Positions 16,351-25,686 are shown, counted from the first letter of the stretch. The stretch: DNA of 64,000 bases from CAYYYP01 sp964475985 (GCA_964475985.1 CAYYYP010000003.1:75909-139908); one strand, 5' to 3'. Notes: a model not told the origin generated them from the sequence alone. Program-made: numbers and translations.

Positions 16351-18156
16351 TTTTTGGATGCGATCGGTTACGCGAGCAACTCCTAATCCATCTATGAGTT
16401 GAAGGCCCTTAATTGACATCTGCTGCAGTGTTTTCAGATTCTCTTTAGAATAGAGCAACGGTCTTATTGTATTTATAATATTTTCTTGGGTCACGTCAGC
16501 GGCCTCGCCCAGGTGAAAGACAAATCCCTGCTCAGATAATAACGCAAGACTCTCGCGCTGGTTTTCCGCGATGCAAATCGTAATTGTGGGCAGACCAAGG
16601 CATAGGCGTTCCCACGCGGCGGTGCCTCCCGCGCCAAAGCAAAGTTGGGCTCGGGCCATAAGCATAGCCATTTGGTCCGTTTGAATATGAAGCTGCGCAC
16701 CGGGAAGCGCAAAAGTAAGCTTTTCCACCACGATTCGATGGGGGTTTGACTCACCGATAACTACGCTAATTTTAAGTTCGGGCTCGTCAAGGGCGATCAG
16801 CGCATGGAGCACCTTTGAAGTTTCGTTAGTCGCGTCAATACCGCCGAAAAAAACGATGAGGTTCCGCGGTAAATTCTGAAAATTTCGGTTTAATGATTGC
16901 CTAAGCGTTACAAATTCATTTTTTAAAAACGTAAATTCTGGACCAGACAATACCTCGCATTCATTTGGTAACAATGAAGCATATTTTGCGGGGCCTTTAG
17001 CTGGAAAATTGGCATCGATCAATAAATCGCAATTAAGGGGCCGGTCAGCTAGGTCATCAATCACCACGATGCCTTTAACGCAGGGGCGTAACTGAGTATG
17101 CCAAGTTTCGCTAAAGGCATAGTGATCCACGATCAATAGGTCAGGGGTGATATTGTGCAGTTTTAGTTTTGCGATGGTGTCGCCGGCGTCTTGATCCGAG
17201 GAAACTTCTGCCCAGCCTAGATTTGCCCCGCCTGTAACTGGCGCCGGAAGTTCTAGGACTTTAAAATCCTGACTCTGAATGTACTGGTTAAGGTTGCCCT
17301 TCAAATTCCTCACAATAAAAATACACTGCATCCCTTTACTGCGTAAAGCCTGTCCTAGGGTAAGGCATCGTATCACGTGGCCGGTCCCAATTTGTAGCGA
17401 GGCATCGGTGCGAATCGCGATCACTTTCCCGGACGCCTTTTTTTGTTCAATATGTGCGTTCAAAGTTTGCCACTCTGGATGCAAACTTAAAATGTGTAGA
17501 AGGTCGCTTAACAAAAAGTTCGGATTTGCAGGATAAAGACCCTCAATTAACAAACGAATCAGCTGAAAATCTTCGGGCGTATCCACGGTCCACCGGTGAT
17601 GGGATTGATCAGATTCATTTGAAAAACCGCCTAAGCGAAAGCGTTCAGGATTTTCATAAATATACGATGTGACGTGTTCGCGGTGGGCTGGGAGCGTTGC
17701 ATTTTTAAAACATTGCTCTAAGGCCGCAAATGAGAATACCTCCACATCGAGCCCGCGCGGAAACGATCGTACTAATGTGTTTGATACATAGTCATACGGG
17801 CCCGATTTAAACTTTAGTAGAGTTTTGGCTAAAACTTCGGGATCAATGACGGGGCAGTCAGATGTAACGCGAATAATGACATTCGCATGGTGGGCTTTAG
17901 CGCAGAGGTAGAACCGCTCAAGGACATTTTCTTCAGAACCGCGAAACCAGGCCACGTTTAATTTTTCGCACGCCGAGACTACGGCCGAATCGATTTCATG
18001 AGTGGTGGTCGCGACCACAATTTCATCAATGTCACCCACCGTCCGTAAGCGTTCTATTTGATATTCGAGGAGGGATTTCCCCAATACGGTTTTTAAAATT
18101 TTGCCCGGTAATCTAGCGGAATTCATCCTCGCCTGAACGATCGCTACCGTTTTCAT
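16333..18156 (-). CDS. Fusion of SpsF-type cytidylyltransferase (PseF role) and PseG UDP-sugar hydrolase
   Basis: 607 residues in two domains. Residues 1 to about 235 are an SpsF-type nucleotidyltransferase: VAIVQARMNSARLPGKIL, VATTTHEID, RVTSDCPVIDP and HHRWTVDTPEDF. From about 244 it is PseG-like: VIAIRTDASLQIGTGHVIRC with the GTGH loop (catalytic His about 260), IVDHYAFSETWH, VFFGGIDATN and the UDP-binding GGTAAWERLCLGLP. PseG removes UDP from 2,4-diacetamido-2,4,6-trideoxy-L-altrose; the N-terminal domain would activate pseudaminic acid as CMP-Pse. These are separate proteins in Campylobacter and Helicobacter. The gene overlaps the GT-C-like gene upstream by 4 bases. The CMP-transfer role is inferred, because SpsF-type domains are less well characterised than PseF. 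Confidence 0.88.
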   Translation of the reverse strand: MKTVAIVQARMNSARLPGKILKTVLGKSLLEYQIERLRTVGDIDEIVVATTTHEIDSAVVSACEKLNVAWFRGSEENVLERFYLCAKAHHANVIIRVTSDCPVIDPEVLAKTLLKFKSGPYDYVSNTLVRSFPRGLDVEVFSFAALEQCFKNATLPAHREHVTSYIYENPERFRLGGFSNESDQSHHRWTVDTPEDFQLIRLLIEGLYPANPNFLLSDLLHILSLHPEWQTLNAHIEQKKASGKVIAIRTDASLQIGTGHVIRCLTLGQALRSKGMQCIFIVRNLKGNLNQYIQSQDFKVLELPAPVTGGANLGWAEVSSDQDAGDTIAKLKLHNITPDLLIVDHYAFSETWHTQLRPCVKGIVVIDDLADRPLNCDLLIDANFPAKGPAKYASLLPNECEVLSGPEFTFLKNEFVTLRQSLNRNFQNLPRNLIVFFGGIDATNETSKVLHALIALDEPELKISVVIGESNPHRIVVEKLTFALPGAQLHIQTDQMAMLMARAQLCFGAGGTAAWERLCLGLPTITICIAENQRESLALLSEQGFVFHLGEAADVTQENIINTIRPLLYSKENLKTLQQMSIKGLQLIDGLGVARVTDRIQKLLMKQ

Positions 18157-19700
18157 TTTTGGCTGACCTCAAGCTTTTTCGGAAAGAACTTGAGCAAGCC
18201 AAAGGGAAGAATGTACAAAATGAGGACTTGCGTAAAGACCCTAAGGTCGAAACCTAGAGGATAAAGCTGGTGAAATTTTTCCGGCAATTTCGCTGGCCAG
18301 CCGCAGAGGGAGTTTGCTGCAAAAATTAAATATGCGGGACCTGCTTTGAGCAGGGCACTGAGTGCATACACAGGTTGCAGGAGCAGTACCTTCCATACTT
18401 CGATTTGATAGGTTAAATTTCCCACGCGCATCCCGCCAAACTCGGTAAGCACTCCATTTAATAAGGTGCCAGGCGTCGCCTCAAAAAGCAGCATCGAAAA
18501 AGTTGGAACCGCAAACCAGAGCAAGACCGCGGCAAATAGTTTCCGAGATTTTTTTTCTAAAGTTATGAGCAACTCCGTGAACGGAAACAGAAGTACGGAA
18601 ATGGCGCTGTAAACGACATATCGATACCCGTACCAACTGCCTTGCGACTTCCAAATGATGGCGATGTAAAGGTTTAGGAGAATGGGCAGGGTCAATATTA
18701 TGTACACTTTCCTTAATGGTAAACGTTTGGAAAAAAGTGCCAACATTCCTAATAAAAGGCCAGGCGCAGTGAATAGAAGTCCCCAGTCGAGGCCGAAAAT
18801 GACCGAGCAAAAACGTTTAAAATAGAAGTAAAGGGATTCGAACTGAAACATGAAGCCGGTGTTCTCAAATGCCGCATTGGCCTCCGCGTACAGTTCAGGG
18901 TTTAAGAACCAGGGGAAGTACTTTATGACAAAGTAAGCGCCAAAGCTTGAGACCAAGACTACGGCGTACAATCGAATAGATTGAAGCGAAAATTCGTTTT
19001 CGGTTTTAAGGTGGGTCTGGCCAACTCTAAAGATAATGAGCATTGGAAAAATTAAGGCATAGGGTAAGCCGTTTTGGCGTACCAACAAAGTGAAGCAGCT
19101 GAGGCCGATCAGAGAAAATATTGTCAACCGGTCTTTTGGCCAAAGTAAATTAACATCCCGTTGGTACTGACGGAGCAAAAGAAACATAAACCCCGATTGT
19201 AAAAAAAATTCGTAGACATGCGAAAACACAGGACGCCTAAAAACATAAAGTGCCGTCCCCTGAGTAAGGACCATAAGGGCGGTACTGAGGGTGACCCAAC
19301 GCTTCGGGAAAAAAAGTTCCAGACCTTGGTGTAAAAAATAACAACCTAACCAGAAATAAAAAACTGCCGCGAACACCGCCCCAAAAAGTGACCAACTCCG
19401 GATGAGATTCTCTTTCGTACGAGACTGCACGACTGAATCACCGGCCAGCCGATCTAACATCGAAAACGCAGTCACAAAGGGTGCCGCCATAATACCAACC
19501 CCTGCGCGACTCAGCGGGGGCACTTTAAATTCATCCACCGCTTCATGGTGAAAGGACGGGAATTCACCAAAACTTAGGGAAGAAGCGTACGCAAAATAGG
19601 AGTAATCATCCCCGGGAAAAAGCAGTCCTGGATTCTGCATTTGGAAAGGTCGCAAGAGCAGAAAGCATGTGACAAAAATCAAAAATGTAATGGTACGCAA
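18153..19700 (-). CDS. Polytopic membrane protein, GT-C-like glycosyltransferase candidate
   Basis: 515 residues with roughly ten to twelve hydrophobic segments. The first external loop after TM1 reads LLFPGDDYSYFAYASSL; a paired acidic motif in this position is typical of GT-C enzymes (ArnT/PMT type), which use lipid-linked sugars at the periplasmic face. The basic cytoplasmic loops (RQYQRDVN, KKSRKLF) fit an inner-membrane protein. It overlaps the downstream pseF-pseG fusion by 4 bases and so is co-transcribed with it. It might transfer a sugar to the glycan or be a polymerase-like protein; sequence alone does not decide. Confidence 0.65.
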   Translation of the reverse strand: MRTITFLIFVTCFLLLRPFQMQNPGLLFPGDDYSYFAYASSLSFGEFPSFHHEAVDEFKVPPLSRAGVGIMAAPFVTAFSMLDRLAGDSVVQSRTKENLIRSWSLFGAVFAAVFYFWLGCYFLHQGLELFFPKRWVTLSTALMVLTQGTALYVFRRPVFSHVYEFFLQSGFMFLLLRQYQRDVNLLWPKDRLTIFSLIGLSCFTLLVRQNGLPYALIFPMLIIFRVGQTHLKTENEFSLQSIRLYAVVLVSSFGAYFVIKYFPWFLNPELYAEANAAFENTGFMFQFESLYFYFKRFCSVIFGLDWGLLFTAPGLLLGMLALFSKRLPLRKVYIILTLPILLNLYIAIIWKSQGSWYGYRYVVYSAISVLLFPFTELLITLEKKSRKLFAAVLLWFAVPTFSMLLFEATPGTLLNGVLTEFGGMRVGNLTYQIEVWKVLLLQPVYALSALLKAGPAYLIFAANSLCGWPAKLPEKFHQLYPLGFDLRVFTQVLILYILPFGLLKFFPKKLEVSQK

Positions 19701-19801
19701 AGGGGCTATCCTTTAAAAAAACTTAATTGCCAAGTGACTAAGTAAGGGCTTTTTCTTTGCATTTGCAAGGAACCTTTCACGAAGGTAGATCTAATTTATA
19801 T

Positions 19802-20758
19802 ATGTATCGCAGTAAAAAGATTGCACTTGTGATCCCCGCCTATCGGGAAGAAAAGCTCATCCGACCAACTTTGCTTAGTGTCCCGGCACTTTTTGACTGC
19901 GTGTATGTGGTTGATGATTGCAGCCCAGATGAAATGGGAAAAGTGGTACATGAGCTAGCACTTGCGGATCCACGAATTGTGTACCTTAGGCATGAAGTGA
20001 ATCAAGGCCCCGGCGGCGCTATCATCACGGGCTATCGGCAGGCCGCAGCTGACGGCTGTGATGTTACGATCGTGGTAGGCGGTGATAATCAGATGTCCCT
20101 CGATGAGGCGCCGCGCTTCTTAGATCCGGTGGTGAATGAGCAGGCTGACTACGTAAAAGGCAATCGATTCCAAACGGCATATCTGGAAGATACTCTCAGT
20201 AAAATGCCTACCATCCGGTTAGTGGGAAACTGGATCATTACCGGCCTCACTAAAATTGCGTCCGGTGCGTACAAAGTCATGGATGTCGTCGATGGCTACA
20301 CTGCGATTTCCAAGCGGGCAATCGATACGGTGGACTGGAATCGGGCTTGGAAAAAGTACGGTTATCCCATGGATTTTTTAATTCGATTAAACGCCTACGG
20401 ATTTCGTATTCTTGATGTGCCGCGCACGGCCATCTATTTGCCGGGAGAACGGCAGTCGCAAATTAAAGGGGTGCGTTATGCGTTGAGTGTAACGCCTATG
20501 CTCATCAAAGGGTTTTTTTGGCGACTAAAGTTCAAGTATTTGTACCGAGATTTTCACCCACTGGCGTTATTCTATTACCTGTCATTTCTCCTTACGGGCA
20601 TTGGCCTCATTTGCGGATCTTACATGGTGTACGATAAAATTTTCCTTGGTGGTGCCGCCGTTACGGGTGCGCGGGCCATGCTCGTAAGTCTCTTCATGCT
20701 CACGGGCCTTCAACTATTTTTATTTGCCATGATGTTTGATATGCAGGAAAGCAAATAA
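19802..20758 (+). CDS. Family 2 glycosyltransferase (DPM1/ArnC-like) with two C-terminal membrane segments
   Basis: 318 residues from the ATG at 19802 (MYRSKKIALVIPAYREEKLI); a longer in-frame form from 19757 lacks a plausible start context and extends before the conserved strand. GT2 features are VIPAYREE, VVDDCSPDE, NQGPGGAIITGYR, VVGGDNQM (DXD-like) and DVVDGYTAISKRA. Two hydrophobic helices lie at the C-terminus (about 255-275 and 290-312). It probably moves a sugar from a nucleotide donor to a lipid carrier or growing glycan. Its stop and the amidotransferase start overlap (TAATG), linking it to the following operon. Confidence 0.88.
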   Translation: MYRSKKIALVIPAYREEKLIRPTLLSVPALFDCVYVVDDCSPDEMGKVVHELALADPRIVYLRHEVNQGPGGAIITGYRQAAADGCDVTIVVGGDNQMSLDEAPRFLDPVVNEQADYVKGNRFQTAYLEDTLSKMPTIRLVGNWIITGLTKIASGAYKVMDVVDGYTAISKRAIDTVDWNRAWKKYGYPMDFLIRLNAYGFRILDVPRTAIYLPGERQSQIKGVRYALSVTPMLIKGFFWRLKFKYLYRDFHPLALFYYLSFLLTGIGLICGSYMVYDKIFLGGAAVTGARAMLVSLFMLTGLQLFLFAMMFDMQESK

Positions 20759-21888
20759 TGGCTCCCGTCCGTGAGTGCGTGCGGTGCGTGTCGAATTCCA
20801 CCATTCCTTCCATTCGTTTTGATGCGTCCGGAATCTGCAATTTTTGTCATAGTCATGACCGGCTTGCGGTCCTGTACGCTGATCAAAAAGAAAATGATCA
20901 GAAGCTTGAATCCCTTATATTGCGCATTAAAAACAGCGGAAAAGGCAAACCCTACGACTGTATCGTAGGGGTGAGTGGGGGTACCGATAGTTCGTACACT
21001 CTGCATATGGCAAAAAAACTGGGGTTGCGTCCGTTGGCGGTTCATTTCGACAACGGTTGGAATACCGATCAAGCGGTAACCAATATTCGTAGTCTAATCA
21101 CCAAGCTTGACGTGGATTTGCATACTCACGTTGTGGACTGGGAAGAGTTTAAAGATCTGCAAATTTCTTTTCTAAGGGCTTCGGTTCCCTGTATTGAAGC
21201 ACCCACCGATGTGGCGATTCATGGCGTCTTGTTTCGCCTAGCTAAAGAAGAGGGCATTAGATACATTCTCGGGGGCCAGAGTTTCAAGAGTGAAGGCACC
21301 GTCCCTAGGGAATGGAGCTACTTGGATGGCACCTACGTGGCGAGCGTACAAAAAGAATTCGGTCACGTGCCATTAAGGACATATCCAAATTTGAGTCTCA
21401 CTGGGATTGCGTTGGATACTTTTGTGCGGGGCATTCGCCAGATTGCATTTTTGAATTTCTTCGACTACCGAAAAAAAGAGGCAAAGGAACTTCTACGTTC
21501 TGAATATGGCTGGGTGGATTATGGTGGCCATCATTATGAAAATATCTATTCCCGTTTTGCGTTCGGCTGGTATTTGCCTAAAAAATTTAATATCGACAAA
21601 AGAATTGTGTCGCTCTCGGGCCCGGTAAGGTCTGGGCATATCTCGAAGGCAGAGGCGGTGGCAGAGCTTAAAAAAGTCCCGGACGTAGACGAGAAACTTG
21701 TAGATTACTGCATAGGAAAACTCGGGCTCTCCAAAGAGGAATTTAGGGAGATTTTTGACGCTCCCGCAAAAAAATATAGCGATTATTTTACCAGCGCTTC
21801 CATTCTCAAGTATTTTAAACTGCCGATGAGATTAGCAGTGAAAATGAACATTTTTACGCCCGTTCTTTATGAAAAATATTTCACTTAG
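20758..21888 (+). CDS. wbpG: WbpG-type N-acetyl sugar amidotransferase
   Basis: 376 residues. An N-terminal zinc-ribbon-like set C7xxC10...C27xxC30 is followed by an ATP-pyrophosphatase domain with PP-loop VSGGTDSS at 72-79. This is the layout of the N-acetyl sugar amidotransferases (WbpG, PseA) that use ATP and ammonia to make amidino or amide groups on bacterial sugars. Ammonia is supplied by the HisH-type protein encoded 25 bases downstream, with a HisF-type partner next. Followed by a UDP-GlcNAc dehydrogenase and an epimerase, it fits amidation of a HexNAcA-type residue. A PseA-like action on the pseudaminic acid pathway is the main alternative. Confidence 0.88.
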   Translation: MAPVRECVRCVSNSTIPSIRFDASGICNFCHSHDRLAVLYADQKENDQKLESLILRIKNSGKGKPYDCIVGVSGGTDSSYTLHMAKKLGLRPLAVHFDNGWNTDQAVTNIRSLITKLDVDLHTHVVDWEEFKDLQISFLRASVPCIEAPTDVAIHGVLFRLAKEEGIRYILGGQSFKSEGTVPREWSYLDGTYVASVQKEFGHVPLRTYPNLSLTGIALDTFVRGIRQIAFLNFFDYRKKEAKELLRSEYGWVDYGGHHYENIYSRFAFGWYLPKKFNIDKRIVSLSGPVRSGHISKAEAVAELKKVPDVDEKLVDYCIGKLGLSKEEFREIFDAPAKKYSDYFTSASILKYFKLPMRLAVKMNIFTPVLYEKYFT

Positions 21889-21913
21889 GATTCGGGCAAG
21901 GTAAAATAATTAA

Positions 21914-22549
21914 ATGATAATCATTGTAGATTACGGCATGGGAAATCTGCGCTCCATTCAAAGTAAACTACATATGTTGAATATGGATTCGGAAATCTGT
22001 GAGAACCCAGATGGCATACAAAGGGCTACAAAATTGATTCTACCGGGCGTGGGAAACTTCGCGGCGGGTATGCGGAGTCTCCGCGAAAGAAACCTCATTC
22101 CGACCCTCAATGAATTGGTCTTACATAAAAAGATTCCGGTGTTAGGGATTTGTTTGGGCATGCAGTTGCTAGGGCAACATAGTGAGGAAGGGGAGGCGGA
22201 AGGATTAGGTTGGCTTCAATTTAAGGTAAAACGATTCGTATTTTCGGAAGCCGAGAAAAATGAAAGCTTAAAAAAATTACGCGTTCCCCATGTTGGATGG
22301 AATCGCTTGACGGTGCAAGACGATAAATGTTTATTATTTGCTAAATTGCCACTGGAGCGCCCATTTTACTTTACCCATTCTTACCACGCCGCTTCCGCGG
22401 CTAGCGCGACGGTTGCGGCCACCACTTGGTATGGTCACGAGTTTCCGTCCGTGGTGCATGAGGCCAATATTTTTGGAACCCAATTCCATCCGGAAAAAAG
22501 TCGGTCCTATGGTTTGAAAATGGTCGAGAATTTTTTGAGGTTGGCATAA
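21914..22549 (+). CDS. hisH: HisH-like glutamine amidotransferase of the sugar-amidation system
   Basis: 211-residue class-I glutaminase with nucleophile C80 in LGICLGMQLLG and H191/E193 in QFHPEKS; the glycine strip DYGMGNLRSI opens the protein as in HisH. It releases ammonia from glutamine for channelling. Histidine biosynthesis genes are absent nearby, while a WbpG-type amidotransferase lies just upstream, so this is the LPS-type copy (HisH2) rather than the histidine enzyme. The hisF start at 22562 comes 12 bases after its stop. Confidence 0.9.
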   Translation: MIIIVDYGMGNLRSIQSKLHMLNMDSEICENPDGIQRATKLILPGVGNFAAGMRSLRERNLIPTLNELVLHKKIPVLGICLGMQLLGQHSEEGEAEGLGWLQFKVKRFVFSEAEKNESLKKLRVPHVGWNRLTVQDDKCLLFAKLPLERPFYFTHSYHAASAASATVAATTWYGHEFPSVVHEANIFGTQFHPEKSRSYGLKMVENFLRLA

Positions 22550-22561
22550 ATGGAGGCGAAA

Positions 22562-23338
22562 ATGTCCGTAGCCGGACTCGAGCCGCGAATCATTCCTTGT
22601 TTATTGCTAAAAAATTTAGGTTTAGTTAAGGGCCGTCAATTTAAGGATCATCGCTACGTCGGTGATCCCATCAACGCTGTTCAAATTTTCAATGCAAAAG
22701 AGGTCGATGAAATTCTTTTTTTGGATATCACCGCAACGCAAGAATCAAGGACCCCTGCGCCTGATTTCATTCAAAGGATTGCTGATCAATGTTTAGTTCC
22801 GTTTGCCGTAGGCGGCGGGCTGAGGAGTGTGGCCGATATTCGAAAAATGCTCAACGCCGGAGCCGAAAAGGTCTGTATCAACACCGCGGCCCTGGAAAAT
22901 GAAACCTTCATCAAGCAAGCGGCGGATGCTTTTGGCAGTCAGAGCGTCATAGTGTCACTTGATGTAAAGAAATCCTTTTGGGGAACGCTTGAAGTTTACG
23001 TTCGTTGCGGCAGCAAAAAGGTAAAGGGGACTCCTCTGGAGTTAGCCCGCTGGGTCGAAGCCCAAGGGGCTGGCGAAATCCTTCTCAATTCCATTGACCG
23101 AGATGGTTCGCGTGAAGGGTTTGACTTAAAATTGATCAATGAGATTTCACAAGCCGTGTCGGTGCCGGTCATCGCTTGCGGAGGTGCCGGCAGTAACGAT
23201 GATTTTAGGCAGGCACTCCGTGAGGGACATGCGGATGCAGTAGCCGCCGGCAGCCTGTTTGTATTTCACGGAAGGCGGCAAGGCGTACTTATCAGCTATC
23301 CCAGTGCCCAGGAAAAAGCAGAAATTCTGTCAGGGTGA
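22562..23338 (+). CDS. hisF: HisF-like ammonia-channel protein of the sugar-amidation system
   Basis: 258-residue beta/alpha barrel of the HisF family. The ATG at 22562 is chosen because a perfect GGAGG ends 5 bases before it; an in-frame ATG at 22550 adds four residues. The HisF catalytic Asp near residue 11 is absent (RIIPCLLLKN, against PCLDVK in histidine HisF), while the second one, in SLDVKK, is kept. Loss of the first fits a protein that guides ammonia from HisH to WbpG and no longer cyclises. Other barrel motifs are AVGGGLRS, GAEKVCINTAA, LNSIDRDGS and ACGGAGS. Confidence 0.88.
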   Translation: MSVAGLEPRIIPCLLLKNLGLVKGRQFKDHRYVGDPINAVQIFNAKEVDEILFLDITATQESRTPAPDFIQRIADQCLVPFAVGGGLRSVADIRKMLNAGAEKVCINTAALENETFIKQAADAFGSQSVIVSLDVKKSFWGTLEVYVRCGSKKVKGTPLELARWVEAQGAGEILLNSIDRDGSREGFDLKLINEISQAVSVPVIACGGAGSNDDFRQALREGHADAVAAGSLFVFHGRRQGVLISYPSAQEKAEILSG

Positions 23339-23392
23339 AATGCCTAAAATTTTTGGATTTGAGGGGTCTTGTGCTAACCTCAGGCCAATATT

Positions 23393-24706
23393 ATGGCCAT
23401 CAAAAATGAACTCTTTCAGAAGATTGAAAATAAGTCAGCCGTCGTGGGCGTTATCGGTCTAGGTTATGTAGGTTTGCCACTGGTTCAGCGTTTTCTCGAC
23501 TGTGGATTTCAGGTTGTTGGTTTTGATATTGATGGTGAAAAGATAGAAAAGCTTCACCGCGGCGATTCGTATATCAAACATATTGAATTTTCTTTTTTGA
23601 AGCAGGCCATTCAAACTTCAAAATTTAAGCCTACTGTTAGTTTTAATCATGCAGCTGAATGCGATGCACTCATCATTTGCGTTCCTACTCCGCTCAATGA
23701 TTATCGTGAGCCAGATCTTTCGTATGTGACCGGCACCATGGAATCCATTGCCCCATTTTTGAAAAAAGGGCAGATCGTTAGCCTCGAGAGCACGACCTAT
23801 CCCGGGACGACCGATGAAGAATTGCTTCCGCGAATCGAGGCTAAAGGATTGAAGATTGGCCTCGACGCATTTTTGGTATTTTCACCAGAACGCGAAGATC
23901 CGGGCAATCCGCAATTTTCAACTAGGCAAATTCCCAAAGTGGTCGGGGGTGTCACCCCGGCGTGCTTAGAAATTGGTGTAAAACTTTACGAACAAGTCAT
24001 CGAACGCGTGGTCGCCGTTAGCTCCACTAAAGTTGCAGAAATGACCAAGCTCCTTGAAAACATATACCGCTGTGTCAACATTGGACTCGTTAACGAACTT
24101 AAGATCGTTACCGATCGGATGGGCATAAATCTATGGGAAGTCATTGGGGCGGCCGCAACTAAACCTTTTGGATTCACTCCGTTTTATCCGGGCCCTGGTT
24201 TAGGCGGCCACTGCATTCCAATCGATCCGTTTTATCTTACTTGGAAGGCGCGAGAATATGGGGTCCACACGCGCTTCATCGAACTAGCCGGTGAGGTGAA
24301 CACTTCGATGCCCCATTGGGTGCTCGAAAAAGTGGTGGATTCCCTCAACGACAAGGGAAAATCAGTGAAAAATTCCAAGATTCTGGTTTTGGGCCTCGCT
24401 TATAAAAAAAATGTAGACGATATCCGTGAATCACCAGCGGTAGAACTTATGTCTCTCTTGCAGGAAAAGGGCGCGGTCATTTCTTATGCTGACCCCTACA
24501 TCCCTTCGTTCCCGAGAATGAGGCGGTACAAGTTTCAACTCGATTCAACGCCGCTGACCCCCGACACCCTATCTCAAGTGGATTGTGTGCTCATTGCTAC
24601 TAATCACGATTCCTTTGATTACGATTTGATTCAAAAGCATTCGAAATTAATCGTAGACACGCGTGGTTGCTACAGAGCGGTCCATGTAAACGTGGTTCGC
24701 GCTTAA
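23393..24706 (+). CDS. wbpA: UDP-N-acetylglucosamine 6-dehydrogenase (WbpA type)
   Basis: 437 residues of the UDP-glucose/GDP-mannose dehydrogenase family. NAD-binding VIGLGYVGLPL lies at about 20-30, catalytic Cys274 in GGHCIPIDP, and the C-terminal UDP-binding domain contains KILVLGLAYKKNVDDIRESPA. The motif SLESTTYPGTT places it with the WbpA/TviB/WecC group that oxidises HexNAc at C6 by two NAD-dependent steps. With the following 4-epimerase it would supply UDP-GlcNAcA or UDP-GalNAcA, the expected substrate for the amidotransferase module upstream. Its stop overlaps the next start (TAATG). Confidence 0.92.
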   Translation: MAIKNELFQKIENKSAVVGVIGLGYVGLPLVQRFLDCGFQVVGFDIDGEKIEKLHRGDSYIKHIEFSFLKQAIQTSKFKPTVSFNHAAECDALIICVPTPLNDYREPDLSYVTGTMESIAPFLKKGQIVSLESTTYPGTTDEELLPRIEAKGLKIGLDAFLVFSPEREDPGNPQFSTRQIPKVVGGVTPACLEIGVKLYEQVIERVVAVSSTKVAEMTKLLENIYRCVNIGLVNELKIVTDRMGINLWEVIGAAATKPFGFTPFYPGPGLGGHCIPIDPFYLTWKAREYGVHTRFIELAGEVNTSMPHWVLEKVVDSLNDKGKSVKNSKILVLGLAYKKNVDDIRESPAVELMSLLQEKGAVISYADPYIPSFPRMRRYKFQLDSTPLTPDTLSQVDCVLIATNHDSFDYDLIQKHSKLIVDTRGCYRAVHVNVVRA

Positions 24707-25686
24707 TGATTCGCGATTCTAAAATTTTGGTGACCGGCGGTGGCGGGTTTATTGGTTCTAACCTTTGTGAAACATTACTTGCGCAAGGCAACCTGGTAGT
24801 TTGCCTCGATAATTTTGCGACCGGAAAAAAACAGAACTTGAAGACTTTTGGAGATCATAAAAACTTCAAGCTCATTGAAGGTGATATTCGAAATCTTGAA
24901 GCCTGTCAGTTAGCCGTAAAAAATGTCGATTATGTTTTGCATCAAGCGGCATTAGGCAGTGTACCCCGTTCCATTGAAACTCCGGAGGTTACGCATTCCG
25001 TAAATATAAGCGGTTTCTTAAATATGCTCATCGCGGCTCGAGACGCGAAGGTGAAACGGTTTGTGTATGCTTCGAGTTCTTCCGTATATGGTGACCATCC
25101 GGCATTGCCAAAAATTGAAGACCAGTTGGGTCGTCCACTTTCACCTTATGCCGTGACTAAATTGACCAACGAGCATTATGCGCGCTCTTTCATGGATCTA
25201 TATGGTTTAGAGTGCGCGGGGCTGCGTTACTTCAATGTTTATGGCAAACGACAAGATCCCGATGGCGCCTATGCGGCGGTGATTCCCAAATTCGTAAAAG
25301 CGTTAATTGAATATCGCGAGCCGGTCATTTATGGGGAAGGCGATCAGTCACGAGACTTCACTTTCATTGAAGATGTGGTGCAGGCAAATCAATTGGCGCT
25401 AGTAAAGCCTGTGAATGATATTGCAAAAAGCGTTTTTAATATCGCAGCCGGTGGTCGCACTACGTTGAATGAACTGACGAGCTACCTTTTTGAATTCTTG
25501 ACCGGTTACGATCGCAAAATCGCCTCCGTCAAAGTGCAGCACGTAGCGCCAAAAAAAGGGGACATCCAACATTCGCTGGCTTGCATTGATCGGGCGCGTG
25601 AAATATTAAGTTATGACCCTCAGTTTCAATTAAGGGCGGGCCTAGAGAAATCCATCCATTGGTACTGGGAGTATTTCCATGAATGA
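24706..25686 (+). CDS. wbpP: UDP-GlcNAc(A) 4-epimerase, WbpP/TviC type
   Basis: 326 residues from the ATG that overlaps the wbpA stop. Extended SDR fold: TGGGGFIGSNL at 10-20, SSSSVYGD at about 123-130, and catalytic Y148/K152 in PYAVTKLTNE. The motif YFNVYGKRQDPDGAYAAVIP and the HQAALGSVPRS segment are those of the group-3 epimerases acting on N-acetylated UDP sugars. Together with WbpA it mirrors the TviB-TviC or WbpO-WbpP pair making UDP-GalNAcA. The order of oxidation and epimerisation cannot be told from sequence. Overlaps the next gene by 8 bases. Confidence 0.88.
   Translation: MIRDSKILVTGGGGFIGSNLCETLLAQGNLVVCLDNFATGKKQNLKTFGDHKNFKLIEGDIRNLEACQLAVKNVDYVLHQAALGSVPRSIETPEVTHSVNISGFLNMLIAARDAKVKRFVYASSSSVYGDHPALPKIEDQLGRPLSPYAVTKLTNEHYARSFMDLYGLECAGLRYFNVYGKRQDPDGAYAAVIPKFVKALIEYREPVIYGEGDQSRDFTFIEDVVQANQLALVKPVNDIAKSVFNIAAGGRTTLNELTSYLFEFLTGYDRKIASVKVQHVAPKKGDIQHSLACIDRAREILSYDPQFQLRAGLEKSIHWYWEYFHE

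Noticed and set aside
20710..21072. 120-codon minus-strand frame
   Set aside because: Antisense to wbpG and the end of the GT2 gene, both well supported.
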